Shown here: in pieces, positions 51,505-63,994 of the stretch
How the letters are laid out: each line of letters opens with the position of its first letter
Numbering within the stretch: position 1 is the first letter of the stretch
Source: an uncultured Saprospiraceae bacterium
GTDB taxonomy: Bacteria; Bacteroidota; Bacteroidia; Chitinophagales; Saprospiraceae
Assembly (NCBI GenBank): GCA_938001865.1
Contig: CALLAW010000043.1
Location: forward strand, 1-64,000
Length of the DNA: 64,000 nucleotides
Direction of reading: 5' to 3'
Notes under the pieces: model-generated
Databases searched by the model: none
What the model saw: only the letters and a program-made list of their open reading frames with translations
Told to the model about the DNA's origin: nothing
Program-made: the position numbers and the translations under genes

Positions 51505-51738
51505 TTTTATTTGGTAGCATTTACTACTTGTAAGTAAATGGGATACACATTCATTATAAAACAGATGTTTCGCAACAAACCATTCTTGTCATCAAGACGC
51601 TACTTACTCGGATGGATGAATCTCACCTCTGTCATCTGCACAACTCAGAAAATGTGAAAGGATTTTTTCCACTTATTGATTTTACACATTGTATCTTTCC
51701 ATCCGATCAGACTTTCAATCTCTTTTTCATTAGTATAA

Positions 51739-53769
<2,031 letters not shown>

Positions 53770-53778
53770 TCTATTGTT

Positions 53779-54240
53779 ATGAACAAAATACTAAGGATAC
53801 AATCTACTTTATTAAAATTCCCCTTTGGGAAGTATCTCTTCTCTAAGACTGTAGCTCGGATGGCTCCTTACTTCAAGACTATCAATCCAATCATTGACCA
53901 TCTAGAGCACAACAAGATAAGCGTCTCGATGCGTAAGCGTCCCGCCGTGTACAATCATATTAAGACCGTCCACGCGATCGCTTGTTGCAATCTTTGTGAG
54001 TTTGCGGCTGGCATCTGTATGGAGGCATCTATACCCAAGCATCGAAGGTGGATACCAACTGGTATGGATGTAGCATACGTAGCGCTTGCCGATAATCACC
54101 TTATTGCAAGTTGTGATCTCAGCGATACAGATTGGAATCAGTGTGATGAAGTGCCTTGTAAGGTATCAGTAAAGACTATTGACGGCAAAGAGGTCGTCAC
54201 TGCCACGATCTACATGAAAGTCTCAGATAAAAAACGGTAA
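53779..54240 (+). CDS. DUF4442-like hotdog-fold protein (putative thioesterase)
   Basis: N-terminal YLFSKTVARMAPYFKTI, HAIACCNLCEFAAGICMEA, size and architecture of DUF4442. Confidence 0.75.
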   Translation: MNKILRIQSTLLKFPFGKYLFSKTVARMAPYFKTINPIIDHLEHNKISVSMRKRPAVYNHIKTVHAIACCNLCEFAAGICMEASIPKHRRWIPTGMDVAYVALADNHLIASCDLSDTDWNQCDEVPCKVSVKTIDGKEVVTATIYMKVSDKKR

Positions 54241-54260
54241 TACTACGAGCAAACAATTAT

Positions 54261-55262
54261 CTACTCTGCATTGACTTTCAATAACAACTTGCCTCTCTTG
54301 TCACCATTAAACAATCTCATAAATGTTGGGTGTAAGCCTTCTATCCCCTCTACTATTGTCTCTTCAGATTGTATTTTGCCTGCGAGCATCCACTGACCTA
54401 TCTGAGCACCCGCTTCTTGATATCGAGTGATGTAATCTAGCACGACCATCCCTTGCATCGTCCCTCTATTGATGAGCAGTGAGAGATAATTCTTAGGGCC
54501 ATAGACTTCTGTATTATTGTATTGGGAGATTGCTCCACAGAGTACTATCCGAGCATTGAGTCGGATCCGAGCCAATACAGCATCAAGGATCGGACCACCT
54601 ACATTATCAAAGTAGACATCTATCCCTTGGGCACAATGAGCAACCAAGTCCTCGTATACCTTCCCTTCTTTGTAATCTATACAAGCATCAAAGCCCAATG
54701 TATTCACCACATAGTCACATTTGGCTGTACCACCTGCGATCCCTACGACACGACATCCCTTAATCTTAGCGATCTGACCAGCAAGACTTCCAACTGCGCC
54801 AGCTGCACCTGAGATCACGACTGTATCTCCTTCCTTAATCTTCCCTACTTCTAGGATACCAAAGTAAGCCGTCATGCCAGGCATACCGAGTACCCCTAGA
54901 TACTTTTGCATCGGTAACACACTTGTATCCACTGGAAACTGCATCTCGCCATTGGTCGTGAAGTATTGTTGCACTCCACCCCATCCTGACAGGATATCAC
55001 CAACCTCCAATGTTGGATGAGCATTAGACTCAATCACCTCTCCCACTGTACCTCCTCTCATCACTTCACCCAATTGGACAGGGGGCAGATATGACTTGCG
55101 ATCCATCATCCAACCACGCATCGCAGGATCTATAGAGACATAATGCGTCTTGACTAATACCTCTCCGACTGCTGGTCGAGGGATGTCAGATGAGACCAAT
55201 TCCCAAGTATCACTCTCAGGTAAAGTTGTAGGTCTTTTGCGTAAGATTTGCTGTTTATTCAT
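54261..55262 (-). CDS. NADP-dependent zinc-less MDR oxidoreductase (PTGR/CurA-like)
   Basis: VKTHYVSIDPAMRGWM, VVISGAAGAVGSLAGQIAKIKGCRVVGIAGG, YFDNVGGPILD. Confidence 0.93.
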   Translation of the reverse strand: MNKQQILRKRPTTLPESDTWELVSSDIPRPAVGEVLVKTHYVSIDPAMRGWMMDRKSYLPPVQLGEVMRGGTVGEVIESNAHPTLEVGDILSGWGGVQQYFTTNGEMQFPVDTSVLPMQKYLGVLGMPGMTAYFGILEVGKIKEGDTVVISGAAGAVGSLAGQIAKIKGCRVVGIAGGTAKCDYVVNTLGFDACIDYKEGKVYEDLVAHCAQGIDVYFDNVGGPILDAVLARIRLNARIVLCGAISQYNNTEVYGPKNYLSLLINRGTMQGMVVLDYITRYQEAGAQIGQWMLAGKIQSEETIVEGIEGLHPTFMRLFNGDKRGKLLLKVNAE

Positions 55263-55404
55263 TATGTTTAATTATTGATTTTTTTTTGAGGGATGTATCT
55301 CTTTATGGATAGGTCTTAGCTTGTACTCTGCAAAGGTATATTGAATACAGACTAATTCACTGGGAATAAATCTCTATTGTTGAATATATTACAACCGTTA
55401 TCAA

Positions 55405-56223
55405 GTGACTGAAACATTCATACTTTATTTCGAGAATCTCTCAAGTATCCATAAGCTACTATGGATCATAGTCTGTCTCGGCATCTCATGGATGTTAGAG
55501 TTTGGAATACCCTTCAGACTCTCTGACTATGACAAATGGAAACATGCGGGTCGAAATTTGATCTTCCTTTCAACATCGATCCTTATCAATGTGCTGTTTG
55601 GTGCAGCGACTATTGGAGTGTTTTTGTGGTTAGATACTCACTCGTTTGGGATCCTTAATGTGATCAGCCTACCTATGTGGGTAGAGATATTGATCGCTGT
55701 AATGGCCTTAGACTTCTTTGCACAGTACGTCTCGCATAGACTCCTTCACAAGGTGAGATGGATGTGGAGATTCCACTTAGTCCATCATAGTGATACGATG
55801 GTCGATGCAACCACTGGGACTAGACACCATCCTGGAGATTATCTCATCCGAGAGTTTATTGCTTTGCTCACTATTATTGGATTTGGCATTCCTCTTGCCA
55901 CTTATGTGCTTTACCGATTCTTGACGATAGCGTTTACTTATCTTACACATGCTAACATCAATCTTCCTAAGTGGGCAGATCGGATGTGGAGTTGGGTATT
56001 TATCTCTCCTGACATGCATAAGTTTCACCATCATTATGAGAGACCGTGGACGGACTCTAACTTTGGCAATATCTTTTCGATATGGGATAGACTCTTTGGT
56101 ACATTCGTCTACGCTGACCCTACTCATATTCGCTATGGAGTAGATACATTAGATGACGCTACAAGTAGTAATGTCCGGTATCAATTTAGCCTTCCATTTG
56201 ACAAGAGTATTCAGACAGACTAG
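55405..56223 (+). CDS. Sterol desaturase / fatty acid hydroxylase superfamily protein
   Basis: Histidine boxes HRLLHK, HLVHHSD, HKFHHHY. Confidence 0.93.
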   Translation: MTETFILYFENLSSIHKLLWIIVCLGISWMLEFGIPFRLSDYDKWKHAGRNLIFLSTSILINVLFGAATIGVFLWLDTHSFGILNVISLPMWVEILIAVMALDFFAQYVSHRLLHKVRWMWRFHLVHHSDTMVDATTGTRHHPGDYLIREFIALLTIIGFGIPLATYVLYRFLTIAFTYLTHANINLPKWADRMWSWVFISPDMHKFHHHYERPWTDSNFGNIFSIWDRLFGTFVYADPTHIRYGVDTLDDATSSNVRYQFSLPFDKSIQTD

Positions 56224-56298
56224 CATCTCAAGGTCTGCAGAGGTAATCAGTCTTAATCACCCACAAGAGGTACGGATTGAAGACCATTCTATCGATGG

Positions 56299-56592
56299 CT
56301 AACCTAAGAGTGATTGCAACTTCATTGCCAATCCTTTGTCACCTTTGATCTTAACCTTCCCACCCATGATCGCCATCATTGGATTGAGTTGGCCGCTTGT
56401 TAGCTTACCGAGAGTCTCTATGCTTGTGATAATTACAGTATCCGCTTCTTTATCATCCTGTGAGACTACATTCTCCTCTCCTGTACCATCGATATAGACA
56501 GGATTGTCATCCAAAATAAACTTAATAGTACCACCTATAGGTGCTGCTTTATCTCCTTGCTCTTTGAATTTTTCTACTACTTTTTCAATCAT
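56299..56592 (-). CDS. SCP2 sterol-binding domain protein
   Basis: About 97 aa; LTSGQLNPMMAIMGGKVKIKGDKGLAMKLQSLL; start placed at MIEKVVEKFKEQ. Confidence 0.88.
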   Translation of the reverse strand: MIEKVVEKFKEQGDKAAPIGGTIKFILDDNPVYIDGTGEENVVSQDDKEADTVIITSIETLGKLTSGQLNPMMAIMGGKVKIKGDKGLAMKLQSLLG

Positions 56593-56686
56593 TATTTGTG
56601 ATTTGTATACGATTATAAGTCTACTCATATAAAACTCTAATCCCTGCGATTAGTTCCAAGATCAGATGACTTTCAATGACTTCCGA

Positions 56687-59086
56687 TTACATCCATCTCG
56701 GCAACCATACGATGCTGACATTATCTACTTTGATATTAGTCTTGGTAGGTTTGACTTCCTTCTTGCTGATGCTATTCGCAATTTCATCCCAGTGGATACG
56801 TAGCTCAGCTAACTTTTGATCCAATTCGATTTGAAGATCTTGATATTTATCTTGAAGTACAGCAATATCTTCTTTTGATTCATCTCTTTTTTGACTTGCT
56901 TTACGAGCCATCCTACGCTTGGTGGCAGCGGTAGAGAGTGATCTTGTCCTCCCGCCAAATATCGAAATCAAAGTCTGAGCTCCATTGATCCATTCGTCAG
57001 TTCTACGACCTCTAAGTTCTGCTTTAGCTTCATTTAGATCTTGTTCTTCCTTCCTGATTTTCTCTGTAATCTTATCAAACTTGAGTTCATACTTCTCCTG
57101 GAGTTCATCCATATTCTCATCTCTCAATTCACGTGTAAGATGTTTTACCCTAGCGATAAAGTTTGCTTCTGACTCCTGAGTTGCTTGATAGACCTTAAGC
57201 TTAGGATGTTCGAGGATGAGATGTCGTTTGTCAGAGTATAGGTAGTTTTTGTACTCATCTTCTACCTTCTTCAAGCTCTTGATTGTACTCATCGCATCTG
57301 GCACGTCTGCATAGTTTACCCTATCGGCTTCTGCGGAGATGGGAGCATCGGTAAGTCTGCTCTTCCAATCTGCAAATGTCTTAGCCTTAGCCCAATTGAT
57401 CCTTCCGAACTCATCTGGCGGTGGACAGAGCATACCATAATCTTTGATGACATCTACCCCACGCTTAGTATCATTAAATCGAACTTTGCCAATTGCCAAG
57501 ATGACTGGTCTATAGTGAAGTGTACCACTCCCGTCTTGAGGCCTCAAAAATCTCTGTTGGAGTCCTGGTTCTAGAGCTGGGGGACCACTCAATTCCGTAA
57601 CAGTAGGCTCTGAATAATTCTGAGTACTTACGATTTCTAATGGTACATCTTGTTGCGTCCTGTGCTCTGCCTTCTTATCAGCCATGATCTCCTTGATCTG
57701 TGGCTTAGTCAGAGGACCTCGTAGATAAGACATTGCCCATCTGGTATTAAATATCACAGGCGTACCAGCATGCACATTATGTAAGAGGAATACTCTTGAC
57801 TTAAGTTGGGAGATTACTTTATCAAAGTCCATTTGGACTTCGCCACCTGCCTCTGCGATAGCACCTTCTAATCCATCTCTGACACGCATCTTATCTCTCT
57901 CTGTCTGTAACTTACCGATGAACCATGTACCGGCATTGGACAGTCCCTTATAATCTATATCTACAGGATTCTGAGTGACTAAGACAGTACCTACTCCAAA
58001 TGCCCTCGCTTGCTTGAGCATGGTCAGGAGTGGCTTCTTAGAGGGTGGATTCGCTGATGGCGGAAAATATCCAAAGATCTCATCGAAGTATAAGAGACTC
58101 CGCAGTGATGTCGTACCTGACTGACTCCTCATCCAAGTCACCACGCTATTGATCAGAAGTGTTACGAAGAACATTCTCTCAGATTCACTGAGGTGAGCAA
58201 TATAGATGATACTATGTCTAGGCTTACCTTGGCTAGTAAAGTAAAGACTCTGGATATCCAAAGGCTCACCCTGGAGCCAATACTTAAACTGAGGTGAGGC
58301 CACAAGGGTATTAAAGTCCATGGCTAACTGAAATCTGTCCTTAGCCGAGTAAAATGTCTCTAGATCAAAGACTCCCAACTTAGTCATTGGAGGAGACTGG
58401 ATAGCCATGATGAGTTTGGTGAGGTCTAAGTCTTCTCCGAGCTTCCAATGGTGGATAAAGATGCCCGTAAGTAAGATAGCTTCTCTACTCTTGACCGGAT
58501 CTTCGTTACTCTCTATCATCCCAAGTAAGGCTGCGACGATCCCTTCTATCTTTTCTAAGTACAATTCCTCATTAGAATCATAGTCATCATCAGGTGCAGC
58601 AAACGAACCCAAGATATTAATCGGGATACCTGCGTTAGAGCCTGGGGTGAATATTGTGTAATCTACAGAGTTCTTAAGGCTGTTAATTCTCTCTGGTGAC
58701 TGTCCCCATGATGCTAGACCTTCTTTCCATTGGGTCGCCTTCTGGGCTGCATACTCCTGGAGTGTCAATCCTTTACGTCGAGCATCTTCTGGATTGACCC
58801 ATTGCTCAAAATCTGATGGACTGAGATCTTCAAACTGGAGCATAAGATTGGTCATATCTCCTTTGGGATCAATAATGATCGCAGGTACTCCGTCTATGGC
58901 TGCTTCCTCCAACAATCCGATACACAGACCAGTCTTCCCACTGCCTGTCATACCCACACAGACAGCATGCGTTGTCAAGTCACGAGCATCATAGTTGATC
59001 GTGGTATCTGTCAACTGTGAAGTCTCTAAGTCGTACTCTGCACCCAAGTAGAATGATCCAAGTTTTTCTGGCGGCAAGGAGATCAT
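56687..59086 (-). CDS. HerA/FtsK-like ATP-binding protein with C-terminal coiled coil
   Basis: Walker A GMTGSGKT, Walker B LLYFDEIFGYFP, ARAFGVGTVLVTQNPVDIDYKGLSNAGTWFIGKLQTERDK; start placed at MISLPPEK. Confidence 0.88.
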   Translation of the reverse strand: MISLPPEKLGSFYLGAEYDLETSQLTDTTINYDARDLTTHAVCVGMTGSGKTGLCIGLLEEAAIDGVPAIIIDPKGDMTNLMLQFEDLSPSDFEQWVNPEDARRKGLTLQEYAAQKATQWKEGLASWGQSPERINSLKNSVDYTIFTPGSNAGIPINILGSFAAPDDDYDSNEELYLEKIEGIVAALLGMIESNEDPVKSREAILLTGIFIHHWKLGEDLDLTKLIMAIQSPPMTKLGVFDLETFYSAKDRFQLAMDFNTLVASPQFKYWLQGEPLDIQSLYFTSQGKPRHSIIYIAHLSESERMFFVTLLINSVVTWMRSQSGTTSLRSLLYFDEIFGYFPPSANPPSKKPLLTMLKQARAFGVGTVLVTQNPVDIDYKGLSNAGTWFIGKLQTERDKMRVRDGLEGAIAEAGGEVQMDFDKVISQLKSRVFLLHNVHAGTPVIFNTRWAMSYLRGPLTKPQIKEIMADKKAEHRTQQDVPLEIVSTQNYSEPTVTELSGPPALEPGLQQRFLRPQDGSGTLHYRPVILAIGKVRFNDTKRGVDVIKDYGMLCPPPDEFGRINWAKAKTFADWKSRLTDAPISAEADRVNYADVPDAMSTIKSLKKVEDEYKNYLYSDKRHLILEHPKLKVYQATQESEANFIARVKHLTRELRDENMDELQEKYELKFDKITEKIRKEEQDLNEAKAELRGRRTDEWINGAQTLISIFGGRTRSLSTAATKRRMARKASQKRDESKEDIAVLQDKYQDLQIELDQKLAELRIHWDEIANSISKKEVKPTKTNIKVDNVSIVWLPRWM

Positions 59087-59247
59087 AGTATTATAATTTT
59101 GTTTAATATATACAAAAGTACATGATTCAGTTTTATTATCAAATCGGGGCACAAAAAATAGCCACCCTCAAGATACTGAAGATGACTATTTGCATTTTTA
59201 CAAGAGTGTGACCCACCAGTCTTTGCTGGACTGAGGATTACAGTTGA

Positions 59248-62073
59248 TTACTCTTTATGAAATCGAGTAGTATACAGAGTGTCTTGTGTCTTGAGTTGGA
59301 CGAGGTATTGTCCACTTGGCCAGCTCTGTATAGATATTGGTGATTCACTATAATTCTCTGTGGTAAACACTCTCTTACCCATGAGAGTATAGATTGTCAG
59401 TAGACCTTGGCTCATTTGATCATTCGTGAGTATGAATTGTATCCCATCAGTCGCAGGGTTAGGTCTCGCTTGGAGGCTAAAGTCATCTATCAGAACATCA
59501 TCGGTACTAGAGGTAACTATACTCACTTCATAGCTAGCAACATTACTCAGGCAAGGGTTATGTGCTTGTTCGATCTTCCAGTTGTAGAAGTAAAAATAGA
59601 CTGAGGAAAATGAGCTATTAGTGAATGTAATCCATGAATCATAATTGATTGGAAATCCTGGATTGAAGTGGAATCCAAATTGTGGATTCTCAGTATCAAA
59701 CTCTTCAAGATTCGTCTGGCTATCTGTAGAAATCCTATAATTTTCATTTTGCTCTAACTCGAAGTTAAGTTCGATAGTTTGTCTTCCTACTTCTGTCAGA
59801 TTTACCTCTCTTGAATCTATAACCTCTGCACTACTTGAGAGTAATGTAATAATCCTTCGTCCTGGTTGCTTCACATCTACATCTACAGTCTTCAATGTCA
59901 AGTCTCGCTTCGGATTGATATACATTTGCCCGTTAAGGTCAAATATGGAATTGTCCAAGTTGTGCTCTTCGATATCTGCTCCTACCTCGGTGCTCGGTGC
60001 CATGATAGCTGGAGCTGTCTGATAGTAATAAGTTACATCTTGCGATGCATTTACCTCGAGTGTCTGACCTGTACCTATGATCTGAGTACCAGTAGCATCA
60101 TCGTACCAGACAGTTGATTCGACACCAGAATCTAGTATTGCCATTCCTTCGGGCAACTCTACTGCTCTATCTGTTGCGACCAGTGGATCTACGATCTCCA
60201 CATTGAATTGATCGGAGACAACGGTCTCACAGACTGACTCGATGGTTGCTTGTATCACACTCGTCTCGTCTATAATCTGGGATGTCGAGATGACCCCATC
60301 TAGCCACTCTGCTTCATCATAATTGACTATCTGTACCGTAAAGAAGTCTCCAGAGCAGAGAGTCACGTCATCATCAATATTGAGTATTGGTTGATCTAAT
60401 TGTGGAGTACCATGGATCTTGAGGATATTCGACGGTACTGAGCAATCACCCTCAGATGTCACTTGATAGAGACCTGACTGATTAGTAGTGATTACTTCTC
60501 CTGTCTCTCCTGTGCTCCAAGTCACTGATGGCACATTGGACATGATGTCAATCGTCTGACTCATGTCTCCATCGCAGAGTGTTGGGTTATCGGCAGTACT
60601 TATCTCTGGTAGTATATTGATGCAAGAGCCTTCGATTGCTAAGTAGTGTGTATCGGCATTTACGTCAGTGTAAGTCTCGATTATTCCTGATGGCCATGTG
60701 ATTACGATTGAGTCTATCTCTGTATTTTGGTTGAGACCAAAATGTTGGTTCGCAGTATTCTGTATACTATAAGAAGTCCCAGCCTTATGGAGTCTACACT
60801 GTACACCGTCAGAGTTATAGAGCATCACTGAGGCGCCTACAGCTTGTCTGTTAGAGACCGTACCTTGTAGAGAAAGTGTGAAGTAGTGATTGTCATTACC
60901 TTGATTGGTAAATACTCTGTCCATCTGATTACTGACACCTCCTAAGCCATTTGCACCAGCGTAAAAATCTATAAATCCATCCTCGTTGATATCTCCAAAT
61001 GCTCCAGACTCCATCTGTGTAAGTCCACTATCAGCACCTGTCACTGCTGTAAATGTGCCTCCGTCATTATAATAGATAATAGGGATATTCCCAGCTACGA
61101 TGAGATCTTCCCAACCATTATTATCTATATCAGCTACCATCGCTTGGTAAGCGAATCCATTATTGGGGACCAATGCTCTAAAATCCATCTCTTCTGTGAA
61201 ATATCCGTTGCCATCATTAATGAATACTTGATTACCAAAATCATGATTGACAAGGAACAGATCCAAAGCTCCGTCTCTATTGAAATCTCCAAAGTCAGCT
61301 GCCCATGACTGGGCCCCTACTGCGATATTTCGGTTGGCTGCATCCTCAGTAAATGTACCATCACCGTTATTGACAAATAATGCGTTGACCCTCCTCATGT
61401 CATCAAATGCTGTAGCCCCGAGCCTGCACTTAGCTATGTATAGATCAAGGTCGTTATCGTTATCGATGTCAACCCATACACTTCCATAGTTACCAGAGTT
61501 GTCACTAGATGGTGTCGTCCTCATGTCTATCAGATCACTTTGGTCTACTAACACGCCAGTCCCATCATTGATATAGATGGAAGAGAGGCCATCATCATTA
61601 CAGATGAAGAGGTCAATATTGCCATCATTATTAATATCTGCAAGGCTGTATGCTTGTGCAAATATGTCAGAGTTGAGTTGTTGAGAGAGAGTGTATGCAC
61701 TTGAGTTTTGCTTGTAGATGTACACTCCATCATAGAATCCAGATGTAAATAACTCTGAGACACCATCATTGTCAAGATCTATGGCTCCTTGTGCCCATGG
61801 ATCTGCACTTCCTTGAGTAAATGTATCATCCATATACATACTATCTGTCTGCTGACTGTAGACATAATTGTACACTGTATTCCCCTCTACCATCATGATA
61901 TCATCTCGGTAATCACCATTGATATCAGTAAATACTTTGGGGATGAACGTTGATTTGGACTGTCCATTGAAGTGGGAATCAGAAGCACTGAAGTCCACTT
62001 GGGCAGTTACTGGCATGAGAGACATCGTGAGTGTCACCAGACAGAGCAAGAGTTGTAAAATTAATTTCATCAT
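59248..62073 (-). CDS. VCBS/FG-GAP and ASPIC/UnbV protein with T9SS type A C-terminal sorting domain
   Basis: Signal peptide, repeated D.NNDG...D motifs, SIVITWPSG ASPIC motif, C-terminal ARPNPATDGIQF...LYTTRFHKE. Confidence 0.92.
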   Translation of the reverse strand: MMKLILQLLLCLVTLTMSLMPVTAQVDFSASDSHFNGQSKSTFIPKVFTDINGDYRDDIMMVEGNTVYNYVYSQQTDSMYMDDTFTQGSADPWAQGAIDLDNDGVSELFTSGFYDGVYIYKQNSSAYTLSQQLNSDIFAQAYSLADINNDGNIDLFICNDDGLSSIYINDGTGVLVDQSDLIDMRTTPSSDNSGNYGSVWVDIDNDNDLDLYIAKCRLGATAFDDMRRVNALFVNNGDGTFTEDAANRNIAVGAQSWAADFGDFNRDGALDLFLVNHDFGNQVFINDGNGYFTEEMDFRALVPNNGFAYQAMVADIDNNGWEDLIVAGNIPIIYYNDGGTFTAVTGADSGLTQMESGAFGDINEDGFIDFYAGANGLGGVSNQMDRVFTNQGNDNHYFTLSLQGTVSNRQAVGASVMLYNSDGVQCRLHKAGTSYSIQNTANQHFGLNQNTEIDSIVITWPSGIIETYTDVNADTHYLAIEGSCINILPEISTADNPTLCDGDMSQTIDIMSNVPSVTWSTGETGEVITTNQSGLYQVTSEGDCSVPSNILKIHGTPQLDQPILNIDDDVTLCSGDFFTVQIVNYDEAEWLDGVISTSQIIDETSVIQATIESVCETVVSDQFNVEIVDPLVATDRAVELPEGMAILDSGVESTVWYDDATGTQIIGTGQTLEVNASQDVTYYYQTAPAIMAPSTEVGADIEEHNLDNSIFDLNGQMYINPKRDLTLKTVDVDVKQPGRRIITLLSSSAEVIDSREVNLTEVGRQTIELNFELEQNENYRISTDSQTNLEEFDTENPQFGFHFNPGFPINYDSWITFTNSSFSSVYFYFYNWKIEQAHNPCLSNVASYEVSIVTSSTDDVLIDDFSLQARPNPATDGIQFILTNDQMSQGLLTIYTLMGKRVFTTENYSESPISIQSWPSGQYLVQLKTQDTLYTTRFHKE

Positions 62074-62642
62074 TTAGGAGATTTATTATTTCGTAGATTA
62101 TCAAAGAAGCCATTAACTTTCTTCTTTGCTTTTTTTATTTTTTTCTTTCTTTTGACTAAGACATATCGCAGGCTGACACCAGATGATCGTACGATTCTTT
62201 GATTGTCTATCTTACGCAAAAGTAAGGTAGGTTGGAAGTCAGCGGCTAGATTGAACCGACCAAGAGTGACTTCTGCTCCCAATACAGCAGGAATCGACAC
62301 TGTCTGACTCGTAATGTCAATCTCATGATCAAATGCCGAAGCATGCCCTATGCCAAGACCAGTGTAAAAGTTAAAACTCTTAGAGATAAGAGGAAGATGA
62401 CGCTTGAATAATAAGTCCAAGTTACGATTACTCTCGAAGAGCCCGTCTTCGTAAATTAGCTCTAGAGTACTTCGCTTAGCTATCCGCTGTACTACAGTGA
62501 TTCCAAAATCAGATCCAACTCTAAATCCTGTTGCCGTATTATAACTCTGTCCGACTCCCCAAGATATACTCAAAAGAGAGCATACTGAGAGCATCAACAC
62601 TTTGGACACAACAGAGAATAGTTGGAAATTACACTTCATCAA
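62070..62642 (-). CDS. Outer-membrane-protein-like hypothetical with lysine-rich C-terminal segment
   Basis: Signal-like N-terminus, alternating beta pattern, KRKKKIKKAKKKVNGF near the end; 4-nt overlap with the next gene. Confidence 0.7.
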   Translation of the reverse strand: MMKCNFQLFSVVSKVLMLSVCSLLSISWGVGQSYNTATGFRVGSDFGITVVQRIAKRSTLELIYEDGLFESNRNLDLLFKRHLPLISKSFNFYTGLGIGHASAFDHEIDITSQTVSIPAVLGAEVTLGRFNLAADFQPTLLLRKIDNQRIVRSSGVSLRYVLVKRKKKIKKAKKKVNGFFDNLRNNKSPK

Positions 62643-62688
62643 TTATAATGTTTACTACATTTGGATTTGACTCATTAAAATAAATCAT

Positions 62689-63504
62689 TTGAATACGGCA
62701 ATTAGGTATCTAAGATACTACATAAATGCTAAAACCCTCTATCAAGTTCACTCACCGTTTTTATATAAAATTATAACTGAGTGTATTACAGAGAGCAGAT
62801 ATTACTATATGTTTGACGATATCCAGTCACACTATATGACACTGAGACATGATGACACACCTATAGATGTCACCGATTATGGAGCAGGAAGCAGGTTGCA
62901 GAGGAATCGTACGATTGCTGAGATTACCAAAAATGCCTCATCCAAACCATGGAAAGGAAGGCAGCTCTACCACCTCGCTAAGACACTCAAGGCAAATGCG
63001 ATACTCGAGCTCGGTACTAATGTAGGGATAGGTACTGCCTATCTCGCCGCTGCGAATACCAAGGCTCACGTAATCACAGTAGAAGGAGAAAAGAATCTTA
63101 CTGCGATTGCTCACCGTATCCACAATGACCTCAACCTCGATAACATCTCATATCATACTGGAGAATTCTCAGCCATATTGCCTCAAGTATTGAACAATTT
63201 GACTCACCCTATTGACTTAGTCTATCTTGACGGTAATCACAGATATGAAGCCACTCTAGAGTACTTAGCTCTCATCCAACCATCACTTGCAAGTAAAGGT
63301 GCTATTGTCATTGATGATATCAATTGGTCCGATGGTATGCTCCTTGCGTGGCAGACGATCATCAAGTCTAAGTGGCTAACTTGGAGCCTAAATCTCGGTC
63401 AATATGGAATAGTGTTTTGGGATCACAATGCAGTAGAAACTGCAAAACATCTAACCTATATCGATTACAAATATAAGCCATGGAAGATTGGACTCTTCAC
63501 TTAG
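62689..63504 (+). CDS. Class I SAM-dependent methyltransferase
   Basis: ILELGTNVGIGTAYLA, VITVEGEK, IDLVYLDGNHRYEATLEYL; TTG start likely. Confidence 0.9.
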   Translation: MNTAIRYLRYYINAKTLYQVHSPFLYKIITECITESRYYYMFDDIQSHYMTLRHDDTPIDVTDYGAGSRLQRNRTIAEITKNASSKPWKGRQLYHLAKTLKANAILELGTNVGIGTAYLAAANTKAHVITVEGEKNLTAIAHRIHNDLNLDNISYHTGEFSAILPQVLNNLTHPIDLVYLDGNHRYEATLEYLALIQPSLASKGAIVIDDINWSDGMLLAWQTIIKSKWLTWSLNLGQYGIVFWDHNAVETAKHLTYIDYKYKPWKIGLFT

Positions 63505-63703
63505 ACTAGAAGGAAGGTGATGCAAATATCAAAGCATCCTACCTCTCTGTCTCAATAGGCCAGATGCGGCTCTATCTATGAACAGACTCCTATCCTACTC
63601 CAACTGCTAATATCAAAACGTAAAGAAGCGAGGTGGACAGTATCGTATAATGATACCTAGCAAATCTAGGATTAAGGAGTAGATACGCTGTGGCCATCCA
63701 ATG

Positions 63704-63994
63704 TCATCTCTCACCATTCATAGTCTTGATATAACTTTCAGAAGTGAAAATCGGCAATTTAGCCTTGATATAATCTTTTGTATTTCGAGTTACAATAGCA
63801 TCAAGTCCTTTTATATTTAGTGCGGAAGAATACTGCACAGAATCTTCATAATCTTTAAAGTCGTTTTTTAATGCCTGGACAATTTCCTTCTTAGTAGTCC
63901 CAATTATCTCTGTAATTTCAACTAACTCTTCAACTATTTTGATTGTGTCTTTATGTCCTAAAAATTTACGAACAATGTAATAGATGTTATTCAA
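63704..63994 (-). CDS. PIN domain protein, N-terminus beyond the window
   Basis: GLDAIVTRNTKDYIKAKLPIFTSESYI C-terminal PIN motif; N-terminal DTNVLLD motif not in window. Confidence 0.75.
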   Translation of the reverse strand: MNNIYYIVRKFLGHKDTIKIVEELVEITEIIGTTKKEIVQALKNDFKDYEDSVQYSSALNIKGLDAIVTRNTKDYIKAKLPIFTSESYIKTMNGER

